Assembly: GCA_026413225.1 (NCBI GenBank)
Contig: CM048552.1
Span: forward strand, 164,374,053-164,438,052
Direction: 5' to 3'
Length of the DNA stretch: 64,000 bases
From: Otis tarda
Taxonomy: Eukaryota; Chordata; Aves; Otidiformes; Otididae
Shown here: one piece after another, positions 1-12,042 of the stretch
How the letters are laid out: the number at the start of each line of letters is the position of its first letter
Position numbering within the stretch: the stretch's first letter is position 1
The notes under the pieces: generated by a model
Database searches by the model: none
Told to the model about the DNA's origin: nothing
Seen by the model: only the letters and a program-made list of their open reading frames with translations
Program-made: the position numbers and the translations under genes

Positions 1-3000
1 GTGAACTCAAATCAGATGATAGATATAAAATCAGATGTACAGCTATAATATAGTTACTGCAAATGTATACAATTATGGAGCCAATACATCTCCTACAGAA
101 ATTAAGGAAATGTCATAAATTTTCCTATAATGCTGAGTGCGAAAAATTTTTTAAAAAAAGATTTTTTTTTTTTCTCTTTTTTTCACTGTAGAATTTCATA
201 CCACTTGAACTAAACAAATAAACACTGGATGCATCAGTGCAATTACTATATTAATTATTCAGTGCAATTACATTATTCATTTAAATTGGAATTAAAATTA
301 GGTTGGTATTACAATCTGGATAAGTTGTAATGCAGGAAGTTATAAGTAGTAGTGTCTTTGTGCTACTCTTGTGCTTAATTTCATTTAAAATTAACGTAGA
401 AATGTAATTAAATAGGTACTAGTAATTTACTTTAGTTTTATGCTAATTATGTTTACTTTCAAGTTTACTTGAAACACAAGAATAAACAGGAAAAATCACA
501 ATTAAGTCAGCATTTTATCTGCAGATGTAACAACAACTCCCTAGAGGCAGGAGTTTTTTTTTAAAGTCAATAATTTTTCATACTTTCATCTGTTACAGTG
601 AAAACAAAAAAAAAGGTAGTTAATGTATACAAGAACATGCTTGAAATTTTTGTTGATGGTTTGTAATACCTTCATGTCTCATTATGTGAAAATTATTTGT
701 AGAGTAAATTGCTCCTCGGTGTAATATCAAAACGTAATATAAAAAGATGTCAAAATGATCATTGGCATATTTCAGTTTTATGGAAAATAGCTTCTGTCAT
801 CATTCTCTGTTAGGAGTGCTCCACTTTTGATTGTGACCATTATCAAGCGAGCATTTTTTTTTTTAAAAAAATTTAGAAATGTATACAATCTCCTTTACAT
901 GTGGTGCAAAGCAATCTGACTATTCTCACTAATAATAATAAAAAAAACCTGGATGTTTTTTGTTTATGTTAGTGCATACACTGAAATCGTGTTTCTCATT
1001 TATCATCAGCACAAAATGAAGCTATACCTCATAGAGGTCATTTTATAGTTAAGAATCCAACTTAAATATATGTCATGCTGGAAATTACATTTAACATAGT
1101 TAAGCTAAATTTAAAAAAAAATATTTATGTGCATGTTTAAAATCAGGGTTTTTTTCAACAAAGGATGGTCTAACGTAAAATGTATGATTACTGTTTGAGG
1201 GTGAAGATTATATAGTGTTCATAGGGTTATAAGGTATTCCTATTATGACATAATCAGCTGCCAAAAATTTATGTGGAACAACACATGTAATAATTGAAGT
1301 GGTATAGCTATGAGGGAACAACTTACTTGTTCTACTTAACAGTGATTCAGTATAACTAGAAAGAGTCTGTAACTGCTCAGGAGTACCTCAAGTGGTTTGT
1401 CTTCATGTATCAAGATAATGAACAACCAGTCTTCAAAATTAGTTTTGATTTAATTTCTTTCAGTGAAAATTTCATATTAAGAATGCTTTTCATTTTACAG
1501 ATTGTATTTATTATTTACATTTCTGAAAAAAAAGTCAATTTTGTAGGAATACTTGAAGATATATGTCCAGACTAAATAACTGAATGACCAACCATGCTTT
1601 GAAGCACCCACTTACCAAATATATTGCATAATTTCACACGCTTTGCATTTCGAATTTAAAAATTAAATGTTTTTACACTAAATTTTCATCTAAATGCACT
1701 AGAATATATCAGGCATCTGAAAAGTCTTGTGTATTGTGTACACATACACACATGTGCAAAAGGTTCTAAATTGTGCACAAAATTTCTGAATGCATTTTAC
1801 AATCACAGGGCATTGGAATAGACAATTTCAGTAAGTGTGCAACATGCTTAATACAAGCCTCTGGGTGTTTTTCAAAATTAGTTCTTGAGTGCATGAAACC
1901 TATTCGGTAGGTGGTGTTGACTGCAGGGAGAAATTTTAAAGCACATATAATGCAGCATTTTCCTCATCACTATTTTGTGGAAGGATCAAGGTTTTTCTCT
2001 TAAAAAACAAAAACAAACAAAAAACCAAAAACAAACAAACAGAAAGAAAACTAAAACTAAACCAAGATCACCATTCAATATGTGAGTCATATATTGTTGC
2101 TGTGTAACTTGATGGTGAAAGTATGAGCAAACAGCAAATAGACCAGTCTTTGCAATGACAGGAGGAGACTCTGTGTTGAATAATAGACTCTGTGGTCTAT
2201 CCATGGGGTATAGCTATACTCTAAAGCCATGCATACATTAGTCGTCTAAATAATATCCAGTGATAATTGTATTTTCATTTCCTAGTGGAAAAGAAGCATA
2301 CATACAAGAAATTAAGAGGTGAAAATACTTGTTAAAAAAGAAGGAAAGGTCAAATAACACCTACTTTGACTTTCTTTCATGTATATCTGAGATGTCTTTA
2401 ATACATAGTTTGAATACAGAAAAAAAGCTATTCTTCTGTCAGATTTATTTCCCTTTTGTAATTTATGAAGATTTAATTCTAAACAGGGCCTCAGTCTTAA
2501 CAAGGAGAAGCAAAATCATTCCTTTAATGACTTTATTCATTCAACATACTTGATAAAAAGTGATATTTCACTTTTCCTTTGATCAGTGTTAATTGAACAT
2601 TATTCCCTTATGAAGTAGTTTTATGCTCCATTTTGTTTGAAATTAAGTAAGTAACCATTGTATAATTTATCTTTGTATCAATCTCCTTTTTTTTGATGTA
2701 ATTCTAACACCTCTGATTATTCCAAGTTTTCAAATACCTAAAACTACATTGCTAAGAGAAATTTTAAAATGTTTGATTTTAATTCTAATACTCTTATAAT
2801 GCTATACACAAACACAAATATGACGTAATTTATAGACATTTATTTAATTTATGAATTGCACAAAGATACCTACCTGAGACCAAAATAATATACTACATGA
2901 AATACTATTCTAAAATTGATGTATTACAAAAGCAGCATTTCAGTCTTTTCAAACTTTGATCCAATCCTTGAGCACTAAATAATTGCAATTATATGTATAT

Positions 3001-5821
3001 ATATATATTTTATATATATATGTGTACAGACAGAGAGAGAGAGATTTATTGGAGTTTGTAATCTTTCAGCAATGCTAAAGTGCATTGACATTCAAGAAAA
3101 GCTGGCCAATGACTTCAGCTGTTAATGTAACAAGATAAAGATTAATACTCAACCTATTTCTGCTAGTAGAAGAAACAAACTGCTGAACTAATGGAATCCT
3201 CTGAAGAACAGCTGTTTACCACACACAAGAGGTAAATTTTCTTAATCTTTCTGATGCAATTTCTTAACCTGCTGAGGCTCTTGGGAAAGCAGACGGCTGC
3301 TTAGAAACCTGGGACTATGGGTCTGTGGTCATGTCCACTGACAAAACCTGTTTCCCTTTTAGCTGATCAGTTAAGTGATCTTAAAAGACAATGCAAGAAA
3401 CGAAATCTAATGCAAACATAAGAAACCAGCAGTATATGCCAGATAGAATTAAAAAAAAATCACAGAGATGCCACCAGAGCATTTATTATCAAAGCTAAAA
3501 CTATGAATGCAAAAGAATAACTACTTAAAGTACATGCTTTATAATTTTAAAAGCATCTGATAGTACTCACCTGGAATGGCATTGCTAACACCTTCCATTA
3601 TTAATGAGCATACAACTCAAAAAAAAAGTTTCCTATTCTTGTTCATAAATAAGAAGTTTTTTTTAAACATGTAACAGACACTTTTGGACTTAAGTATCTT
3701 TAGGAGAACATTACTCTAGGGAGTTACATATGGGATGGATGTACTTATCCACAAGGAAAGGATGATCCTCTTAGCTTCTAACATAACTATCAGAAACAGT
3801 TTATTCTCATATACAGCAAAATCCTTTAATGACAAATATCTCTGAAACCTCCTGTTTCAAGCTCAAGCGCCTGATTCAACACTAAATTTATTCAATCAAA
3901 ACCTCCTTTCCTCCTGTTGGTAACACAACTTTTATCCTTTTACTAAAGGACAGCAGCTGTTTTCCTGAAGATTGAGAGGAAATAAGACTCTTCTTTCAAA
4001 GCATCTGCAAATAACCTTTCATGCAGCCACTAGTAGTTTGATTCTTACAACTATTTTTACAATAATTGTCATTTCTTCATGAGTGGCAGAAGAGTTTTAT
4101 AAATAAAAATGCTGACTACCTTTGAGAACTGTCAGAAAAAAAATACCATTTTAGAAAATATTTGCTTGGAAAATATACCAAACTTTCAAATAAATTTTTA
4201 ATAGTTATAACTGAATTACTATAAAATGATCCAGACTCAATTATTCTCTTACTTCTATCAGTTAGCTTAGTTTGACTAATGACAGAGTAAGAAAATAAAC
4301 TATTTCATGTAATTTATGTCTGTTCATATTATAACACATCAAGTAAATCATACTGTATTTTAATAGAAGTAATTACTTTTGCTGACATACATTTGAGTGC
4401 CCTTTAGTAAAAAAAAAAATCAGCTTCTATTAATTTTTAAGATTAAAATGAGATTCAGATTGAGAACTCAAGTAGGATACAGGATGTACTGACTGAAGCC
4501 TAACCACAGCAGCTCTGATTCCTTCAAATGGCTTTTTGTAACTGGCTTGGGTGTGATTGTATTCTTGCAAAGATGATTGCACCAAGCAGTCTTACTAGCC
4601 TTTGTAAATCAGAATTATTTCTGGAGTACTATCATGACAAATAAAATCAGTGGAACTACTAGCAGGTTAATGTATCAGCCTGTGAGGGTCAGGTGGCAGT
4701 CTTATCCAGGAGGTTATTAATTTTTCTCCTTTGAACATCTGATCATTTTTGAGTGCCATCACATTTATTCAAAGTGTGACTGGTTGTCTTTTGCAGGTAC
4801 TGCAGGAGATAAGTTTGTTGAGTTTATTCCTTCTTGGTTTTTTTTTTGAAAAAAACCCCTACAAAATACCAACAAATACAATTTAACTATCATAGTCGGA
4901 AGCACGGCTTTTTAAAATTTGAAAAAAGGGAGATAATCTATAAGATGACTTCAAATGGGTATGGAGTAGTGATCTTACAGCAACAGCCAATAGAAAGTCC
5001 AGGTTTCCTTTACCATGAGAGTGCTTCTAGATGTTGCTAATATATGTTGCAAAAGAGATTGCCTGAAGACAAGCTGAATAAACAGCATCCCAGTGGAGAG
5101 ATTGTATTCATAGTGCACTTGGACATTTAAGACAGGGAAAAAAGTGATAAACTATATCAGACTTTCTTTTCCAGTGGAGTTACATAGTTAAATATGAAAA
5201 AAAAAAGAAAAAAAAAACCCAAAACAACACAGAAAATAAATATTCTTTTAATCCACTACTTGCAAGAATGCTATATTTTTATTAACGCAAGAGAACAAAG
5301 ATCATATAGGAGACAAGTGTGCAAAAATGAATATTATTTAGAAAATTATTATCAGATTCAGATGTATATTGTTTAAAGGAGTGACCTAATAAATGCTTCA
5401 TTAAAAAAAAAATAACTTGTTTTCTTAAAACTCCCTAAAGCATTAGTGATGGCCAATATAGAAACCCCTAAATGCATAGACTAAATGGTGTTGCATTGCT
5501 GCTAACATTCAGGTTTACAGTATATAAAACTCGGATAAGCAAGGTTTTAAATTAAAAATATTTGGTTACATAGTTTATCAATAATGTAAATATTACATGA
5601 ATAAGCCTTTGTAAAAGATGCTTGAAATACTATAAGCATCTTTCAAAGACAGACCATTAGGCTACAGATCTAATAATGTTTCTTATATTGATTTTGCCAT
5701 TCTCATGCTGTTCCATATAATTATATAATTGGAGTCTTCATAGTTTCGGAAGTAGCAGCTTTGTCCTTTCCAATTGCTTCTCAATTATGTCACGAAACAG
5801 TAGTACAAAAACTTTAAAAAT
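1..5821. other. AT-rich unique DNA, no gene seen
   Basis: No coding exon, RNA gene or recognisable transposon is visible. The open frames present are short, low-complexity and lack any recognisable domain. The stretch contains many A/T homopolymer runs and a dinucleotide tract near 3.0 kb. It could be intergenic or intronic; single short exons cannot be excluded by eye. Confidence 0.6.
2988..3043. repeat. TA/GA simple repeat
   Basis: A run of alternating TA (with one TTTTA interruption) passes into a GA tract. It is an ordinary microsatellite with no neighbouring gene. Confidence 0.8.
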
Positions 5822-5923
5822 CAGCTATATTTTACCTATTGATTTTTACTGTGAACAAATAATCAATCAGTCATTAATCAATAGCTAAAATACAGCTGCT
5901 TGATTATTTGTTCATAGTAAAAA
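5822..5923. repeat. Interleaved pair of inverted repeats
   Basis: Segment A (5822-5844) is the reverse complement of A' (5876-5898) at 21 of 23 positions. Segment B (5843-5866) is the reverse complement of B' (5900-5923) at 23 of 24. The order is A-B-A'-B', so the two pairings cross like a pseudoknot instead of nesting as one hairpin. No transposon ends or coding frame are associated with it. Origin unknown; see findings. Confidence 0.75.
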
Positions 5924-7039
5924 TTAAACCTTTTTTTTTTTATTTCCAAAAGAATGCAAGTATTGTGCTCCAGTTTCACAAAAAATACTTTTGGTCTGCC
6001 TAATATTCTGTACTGAGACTACAAAACTGTGTCTGATCTGGTTACCGCTCTGTTCTCTAACAGCTCAGTTTGCATTCAACACATAATTATTCATAACAAA
6101 ATCTTCTTATAAAGCTTCACAAGAAGCTACTGAGAGTATTCACTACTTGTTATATTCTGTTTCTTTTTCTTTCAGGGACCTTCCGTCTCAATACGATGGC
6201 ACTCTACCTATCTACAGAGACAGCCAATTCCAACTAAAATCTTTCTGCTTTACCCTACCTTATGCTTTGACCTTGGATGAAAGGCAATTGCTGCAATATA
6301 TATAATATAGGTTACAGAGAGGCACCTGCAATAATTTTTGTTTAGGTATTTCTGTTTTTTTTCCTATTCATTAATATTAAAATTATTAAAACAATTCAGA
6401 TATTTCTAAGCCTTGTAGAGTGTTATTTTCTACCTCTTTAAGGTTTTCAGAAAAAATCAATCATGTGCCAATTATTCTCTTATTTACTTACCTAAAAAAA
6501 AACCCAAAGCACTGATTTTGTATATATCTTAATATTACAGTATTAGCTTTGTCATAATTGCTTTTGAAAGAGTAGAAAAGGATGCATAAGGAGGCAGGAA
6601 ATTGTGTGTTATATGATACTTCCTGCAAGATACTTCCTGTGTTGTGCTTTCAGTGCTAGGTTTACTATTATACATCTAAATAAACAATGATGTTAATATT
6701 GGCATATACGCATGTGTTTACTTGCTGCATATTGTATGTTTGTGTCTGCATAATTTAAATAGGTACACATATGTATATCTCTAATCACTCGTATGTGAAC
6801 ACATATGAACATTAGCATATATCCCATCTTAACAGAAGCAAGTAAGGAGCATACCTCTGGGAAGTTTACAGGAACACAGCTTTCTACGTTGTCAGTGAAG
6901 AGAGAATCTCCACAAGAAAAGTCAGATACTGAATGTATTTTTCTCTCTGCTAACTTCATAGGGAGCTTAGGGCAACTCTACTCCTTGTTCTAAGTAAGTG
7001 TCTTATTTGGATATTTAAGTAGATATCACTATAGATATG
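5924..7039. other. AT-rich unique DNA, no gene seen
   Basis: Nothing recognisable. A small direct duplication of GATACTTCCTG lies near 6.62 kb. The region ends at the 5-bp flank of the next solo LTR. Confidence 0.55.
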
Positions 7040-8188
7040 TGTTCCGGTTTTATTTTTAGGTGGGGGGGTGGGGGTGGGTTGCGGTGGTAGCTTCTACAAG
7101 AAGCTGCTAGAAGTTGTTCCCCTCTGTTCAGTGGACTCGGCTGGGCCTAGGGCGGACCAGCTGCTGGCCGAGGCCAAGCCAATTGGTAGCAGAATGTTGC
7201 CTGATAACATCTCTGTGGTAACATATTTAAAAAGGGGAAAAACAGAAAAAAAGAAAAAAAAAAAAGGAGAAGATGTGAAGCAGCTGAGCAGGGGCAGAGA
7301 GGGGGAGGTGTGAGTCTTGTGACTCTCACCCTCTGGCCTCCCACTGGGTGGCTGTTTGGGCCTGACTCGGCCTGGTCCGGTTGCAAGAAGTGGAGAAGAG
7401 ATGAGACGTGAAGAGAACCTGAGAAGCATCTGCCTGCCTGGTGTAAATAATTTCTTGTGAGAGAAATGGCTGCAGACGCCAAGGTCAGTGAAGAAGGAGC
7501 GGGAGGAGTAATGCATCTCCTGGCAAGAACTCCCCTGCAGCCTGCAGTGAAGGCCATGGTGAAGTAGGTTGTCTCTCCATGAAGCCTGTAGAGGTCCACG
7601 GAGGAGCAGAGATCCACCTGCAGCCCGTGGAGGACCCCACACTGGAGCAGATGGATGCCTGAAGGAGGCTGTGGCCAATGGAGGGCCCGCTGGGGCAGCC
7701 ATTCTGAAGGGACTGCACCCCATGGAAGAGATGACCCACATCAGAGCAGCTTCACAAAGGACTGCAGCCTGTGGGTGGGACCCCACGCTGGAGCAGTGGA
7801 GGAATGTGAGGAGTTCTTCCCCCAGTGATGAAGCAGTGGTGTAAAACAACATGTGATGAACTGACTGGAATGCCCATTCCCTCTTCCCCCCTGTGCTGCT
7901 CAGGGAAGGGAAGGTAGTAGAGATAATGTTAAACCTGGGAAGAGGGAGGGGTGGGGGGAGGTTATCTTGTTCTCTGCCTCATTATCCTGCTTTGTTTTTA
8001 GTAATAAATGAATAGTTTTACCCAAGTCGAGTCTGTTTTGCCTGTAACAGTAACTTTAAGGATTTGTCCCTGTTCTTATCTCAAACCTTGAGCCTCTTTT
8101 TCCTATATTATCCCTCCCTATTCTCTTGGAGAGTGGGGGAGTGAGAGAGACTGCATAGTCTGGTCCTGATAGGGACTAAACTATGACA
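7040..8188 (+). mobile_element. Solo LTR, 1149 bp, ERV-L-like family A
   Basis: The unit begins TGTTCCGG and ends CTATGACA, so it has TG...CA ends. A TATA-like ATATTTAAAA lies near 7223 and an AATAAA at 8003-8008, which fits a plus-strand LTR. The flanking 5 bp are ATATG on the left and GTATG on the right, a target duplication with one transition. A second copy of exactly the same length lies at 35464-36612 on the other strand, and a third at 41974-43116. No internal retroviral sequence is attached. Long antisense reading frames inside it, one of 252 codons, recur as shifted frames in the other copies and are not taken as genes. Confidence 0.88.
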
Positions 8189-9139
8189 GTATGTAGTATG
8201 AGTCAAGACTGAAAAAAAAGTAAAAGGAGAAGTCTGGACCACATCAGCTTTTCTGTGAGAGCTGATTTCTGTGAGGTAAGAAAGTGCTTTATTTCTTCAC
8301 TGTTTTTTCCAGTTCTTTCCTTTTCTATATCCTTTGATTGAAGCCTTCATCAGAGAAGATACAACAATTCAGGAATTTTAGTTTTATAGTGCTCCAAAGT
8401 CCAGAGGATTTAGGAAAGGTTTTCGATGGGAATCACTTATGACTAATTTTGACATTCTACTGATTCCCACATAAAGCTGTCAGCATTGTTGTATGTTTTT
8501 AGACAGGCAATCAACACTGTGTCATTAATAATGGCAAACAGTACAACAGTTAACAGCAACAGGATAAAGGTTATCGTTGTTACAATAATCTTATTAATGT
8601 GCAAATATATTAGAAAAATAAATATATGTGACTGAGAACAAACATGAGCACTCTATTATCTAGATTAGCCCTGGATGATGCAAACAAATATAATCTACAT
8701 GTATTCCCTGCTGTGGCCATCTGTCTCAAGGAATGATTTACCCCTAGAAAAATGAGGTAGAAACTTCTCCATGAACCAGCACCTCAGGAAGGTTCCTAAC
8801 TTATAATGACATTTAACATTAGACATGACTTTGCAAGAGCTCTGACAATAATAAGCTGCTTAGGGAGTATGTTGAATCAATGTACCTCTGACAGTCTTAT
8901 TTGCAATCATTTCCTCTTTACTTTTAAGTCTGTTTTGGCTCCTGGAAGATTCCTTTAAAAAAATAAAAAAAAAAAAACCAAAGAAAGAAAAGATATGAAA
9001 GCTAATCCAAGGTCAGCATTCAAGGAAAGCTTTTCAAAAGCAGTTAGTCTGTGTGGCCCTGTCCTCATGTAAGGAACATTATGCTTGGCTTGAATACTTT
9101 TGAAATGTTACCTCTAGCTCCCTCAGGAACTATGATGTC
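8189..9139. other. Unique flank between LTR and provirus, no gene seen
   Basis: AT-rich single-copy-looking DNA. It reaches the point at 9139/9140 where similarity to the provirus gag stops abruptly. The last 75 bases supply the foreign C-terminus of the truncated gag frame. Confidence 0.55.
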
Positions 9140-10936
9140 TTTCTCCACAGCTGAGACAAGGGAAGAAGAGAGAGTGTCTTCATATTGCCGGAGCTGAGTA
9201 GCCAATTCATCTATTGTTGGTCCCTCTCCCTCTTTCCAGAGCATAATTGCCAATGAATTGGCATACGATGATGGTACACTCCGTAGAAACTTCCGCCACA
9301 TGAGCCGTGTGCACCGGACTTCATCTGGATCTTGGGGTGACTCCTCACTGTCTAGGTCACTATAAATGGTTTCCAGCACAGCTAATTCCCTTAGGTACTG
9401 GATACCTCTCTCTATGGTGGTCCACTTGCCTGGATGATAAGTAATATCTTCCTTAAAGGGATATCTTTCCTTCATACTTGACAGGAGTCGCCTCCAGAGG
9501 CTGAGAGCTTGTGCACCTCTTCCAATCACTTTGTCAATGCCTGCTTCCCTAGAAAGGGATCCCAGCTGTTTAGCTTCCTTACCTTCTAATTCCAGGCTAC
9601 TGGCCCCATTATCCCAGCATCGAAGCAGCCAGGTGAGAAAGTGCTCGCCTGGACGGCGGCCAAAATCTTTTCGTATGTCTCGCAACTCATTCAGGGATAG
9701 GGATCGGGTGGTTTCAGTCTCATTTATGAGTTCCTCTCTTACGAGTTCCTCTCTCATAAGTTCCTCTTCTTCCTCTTCTGTTCGTGATGGTCCTGGTTTT
9801 TCCTCATCCCTTACTAAACGAGCTGACTTTCGCTTCCAAGATTTCTTCTTCTGTACAGGGGCGACTGATACTGACACAGGTTGGTTCTCTGATTCAGCTG
9901 CAGTGCCAGTAACTAGAGTTGGAGTAGCCACAGGGCCGGTAGCTGGGGCTGAAGTAGCCACAGGGCCGGTAGCTGGGGCTGGAGTAACCACAGGGCCGGT
10001 AGCTGGGGCTGGAGCAGCCGCAGGACCGGTAGCCAGGGCTGGAGCAGCCGCAGGGCCGGTAGCCGGGGCTGGAGCAGCCGCAGGGCCGGTAGCCGGGGCT
10101 GGAGCAGCCGCAGGGCCGGTAGCCGGGGCTGGAGCAGCCATGGTATGGGTCGGTTGATTTTTTCTCCCTTCTTCCTGAGGGTGCTGCACGTTAAGCAGTG
10201 TTTGGTAGATACTAGCCAGTGCCCAGCACAAAGCAGTAAGCTTTGCCTCTTTAGAATAGCCATGGCATTTTTCTTTCAAATATTCGATCACTTCATCAGG
10301 ATTCTGTAGTTGTTCAGGAGTGAAGTTCCAGACCATTGGAGGTGAGAAGTTCTCTAGGTACCTGCCCATCTTCTCCCACACACCATGCCACCCCTGCCCC
10401 TCCAACCTCAAGGTAGATCTCCGGGTGAATTTTGTAAATAGCTGTTTAATCCTAAACAACATCTGAAACCCATTTAGGACACAGAGCAATAGGAGTATGC
10501 TGGCTTGCACATCCCAAGGATATTCAAAATTCCCAAGAGCTGATGTGACTAGCTCAAAAGAAAAAGGGAAGGTAAAGGAGTAGGGGAAGGTACCCTCCTC
10601 TGACTTCCCCATAGATTGGTTCTCCGGGGAGAAAAAGAAAAATGTGTGATTATTAATAATTCTTACCAAATGGCATCCAAAGTACGGAGTTGCCAGCAAT
10701 GCCGAAAACAAGGACCAGATTAATTTCATGACCAGTGATGATACCATATCATAAGCCAGTAGTGCCCAGTAAATCAAAATGAGAATTCTCATCCATTTCC
10801 GGGAAGTGATAAACAGCATCAAAGGAAATATGTGATGCAACTTAGAACAGACATAACACAACCATGTGAACACGTAGTACAACATTGTGACCAGGGATTC
10901 AAATAAAATAATGAGCACTTGTAACAACTTTAACAC
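9065..10936 (-). CDS. Second, 3'-truncated ERV-L-like gag with foreign C-terminus
   Basis: An open frame of 623 codons, of which 599 match the complete gag at 15227-17380. The match ends at base 9140, and the last 24 codons come from flanking DNA and end in a stop at 9065. It keeps the hydrophobic N-terminal region, the Pro/Ala/Thr/Gly repeats (one unit more than the other copy), the acidic Glu-rich stretch and the capsid-like part, but loses the basic C-terminal tail that normally ends this Gag. It has its own upstream LTR (10998-11617) and primer site. The frame opens with GTG; the first ATG is 17 codons in, and a later ATG in an MGKSEEG context is codon 109. Probably a remnant of tandem duplication; expression is unknown. 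Confidence 0.85.
   Translation of the reverse strand: MLKLLQVLIILFESLVTMLYYVFTWLCYVCSKLHHIFPLMLFITSRKWMRILILIYWALLAYDMVSSLVMKLIWSLFSALLATPYFGCHLVRIINNHTFFFFSPENQSMGKSEEGTFPYSFTFPFSFELVTSALGNFEYPWDVQASILLLLCVLNGFQMLFRIKQLFTKFTRRSTLRLEGQGWHGVWEKMGRYLENFSPPMVWNFTPEQLQNPDEVIEYLKEKCHGYSKEAKLTALCWALASIYQTLLNVQHPQEEGRKNQPTHTMAAPAPATGPAAAPAPATGPAAAPAPATGPAAAPALATGPAAAPAPATGPVVTPAPATGPVATSAPATGPVATPTLVTGTAAESENQPVSVSVAPVQKKKSWKRKSARLVRDEEKPGPSRTEEEEEELMREELVREELINETETTRSLSLNELRDIRKDFGRRPGEHFLTWLLRCWDNGASSLELEGKEAKQLGSLSREAGIDKVIGRGAQALSLWRRLLSSMKERYPFKEDITYHPGKWTTIERGIQYLRELAVLETIYSDLDSEESPQDPDEVRCTRLMWRKFLRSVPSSYANSLAIMLWKEGEGPTIDELATQLRQYEDTLSSSLVSAVEKDIIVPEGARGNISKVFKPSIMFLT
9904..10139 (-). repeat. 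30-bp coding minisatellite in truncated gag, about 8 units
   Basis: Tandem 30-bp units encode a ten-residue Pro/Ala/Thr/Gly repeat (PAPATGPAAA-like). This copy has one unit more than the equivalent block at 16378-16583, including a unit with Leu in place of Pro. The repeat keeps the reading frame. Confidence 0.88.
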
Positions 10937-10972
10937 ACGCTAGTCAGACCTCTCCTTACCTCAACCCTTCGA

Positions 10973-10990
10973 GCCCCACGTTGGGCGCCA
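10973..10990 (-). other. Primer-binding site of the second unit (tRNA-Lys1,2 type)
   Basis: On the minus strand the 18 bases TGGCGCCCAACGTGGGGC lie seven bases downstream of the internal LTR. They equal the primer site at 17417-17434. Its presence after what should be the 3' LTR shows that this LTR also serves as the 5' LTR of a second unit. Confidence 0.85.
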
Positions 10991-10997
10991 AAAAGAC

Positions 10998-11617
10998 TGT
11001 GATGGTTTAGCCCGAATCACTACACAGTTTCTCGCTCACCCTCCCCCTCCCCAGGCGGGTGGGGGAGAGAATTGGGAAGGAAGGAGAACTCGTGGGTTGA
11101 GATAAAGATAATTTACTAAAATAAAAAGGGAAAACTACAATAATAACAGAATATAAGGATATTAAAAATATACAAAGTGAACAATATGTGTTTTCTCACC
11201 ACCCGATGTCCCAATGACCGATACAGCCCGTCCCGAGCAGCGATCACGGAAACAAAACCGAGCAGCAAGCAAAGGAGCAAAAGGGAGCCAGCAAGGTAGA
11301 GGGAACGATGCCAGCAAAACGAGCAGGAAAGATGGATGCCAGGAAGGCAGATACCCACCCTTGCCTGCCCCCATGAGCATGACGTTTATGGCATGGAATA
11401 CTCTCTTTGGCCAGTTTGGGTCAATTATCCTGTCTGTCTTTCTCCCAGCTTCCTGTATCTGCAAATTAGTGAGACTTGGAAAGCAGGACGGTGTCCTTGG
11501 TCTCATTCACAACAACTGGTATCATCAGGGTGTTTATCAACATTCTTCACACACGAAATCCAAAACATACCAGCTACTGAGAGGAAAGTTAACTCCATCC
11601 CTGCCAAAACCAGGACA
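10998..11617 (-). mobile_element. Internal LTR: 3' LTR of unit 1 and 5' LTR of unit 2
   Basis: 620 bp with TG...CA ends (minus strand starts TGTCCTGG, ends CATCACA). Its three overlapping long reading frames are the same as those of the LTR at 17442-18061, so the two are essentially identical. Compared with solo LTRs at 40280-40906 and 27352-27930, the segment that carries TATATAAG is missing at about 11372. Confidence 0.9.
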
Positions 11618-12042
11618 GTATCCACCCCTTATTCCATACCATCTACGTCATGCATATACATATACATATATATACACACACACAGATGTAACTCCTTCAA
11701 TCTATGGGCTATCCCTCCAAAGTCTGTTGAGTTCATTTAGTCCATGACTTTGGGTTGCATCTGTCATAACAGTCTTTCAGGACAAGAGAGATGGTATGTA
11801 GTATGGGGCTGTTGCATGCTGCATCTGGAACTCGCAGTTGGTGCATCTAGCGTGGGTGGTGTATCATGTCCATGGTCTACAAGTTGAAGATGTTGATCTT
11901 GAGGAAATTGCTGGGTGCCAGTTCCTGTTCCATCATCGTTGCATCTCTCTTGGTTTTATTGAAGCTCATTCTTCACTGATCAGGGTGCAATACCTTTGAT
12001 ATGACATGTAAGAACTATAGAAATGATTATATACAGTTCAAA
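11618..12042 (-). other. Provirus 3' untranslated region, no env
   Basis: About 425 bases separate the integrase stop from the 3' LTR. No envelope-like frame, signal peptide or membrane segment is present. A purine-rich AAGGGGTGGA lies just before the LTR on the minus strand and may be the polypurine tract, though it is short. A TA/CA simple repeat lies at about 11653-11682. Lack of env is usual for ERV-L elements. Confidence 0.65.

Noticed and set aside
7094..7852. 252-codon minus-strand open frame
   Set aside because: It lies antisense within a solo LTR; the equivalent stretches of the other LTR copies (35.6-36.3 kb and 42.3-43.0 kb) show differently broken frames and no domain is recognisable.
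9904..10139. CRISPR-like array
   Set aside because: Direct 30-bp repeats without spacers, inside an open gag frame of a vertebrate provirus.
9531..10157. 208-codon plus-strand frame opposite gag, and a similar one at 16005-16601
   Set aside because: These are mirror frames of the gag repeats and acidic stretch on the other strand; repeat-driven openness explains them.
9913..10263. Leu/Gln/Pro-rich repeat protein in another frame of the minisatellite
   Set aside because: A shifted reading of the 30-bp gag repeat; a unit length divisible by three keeps every frame open.
11618..12042. Possible env remnant between integrase and 3' LTR
   Set aside because: Too short, with no signal peptide, membrane segment or glycoprotein-like frame.
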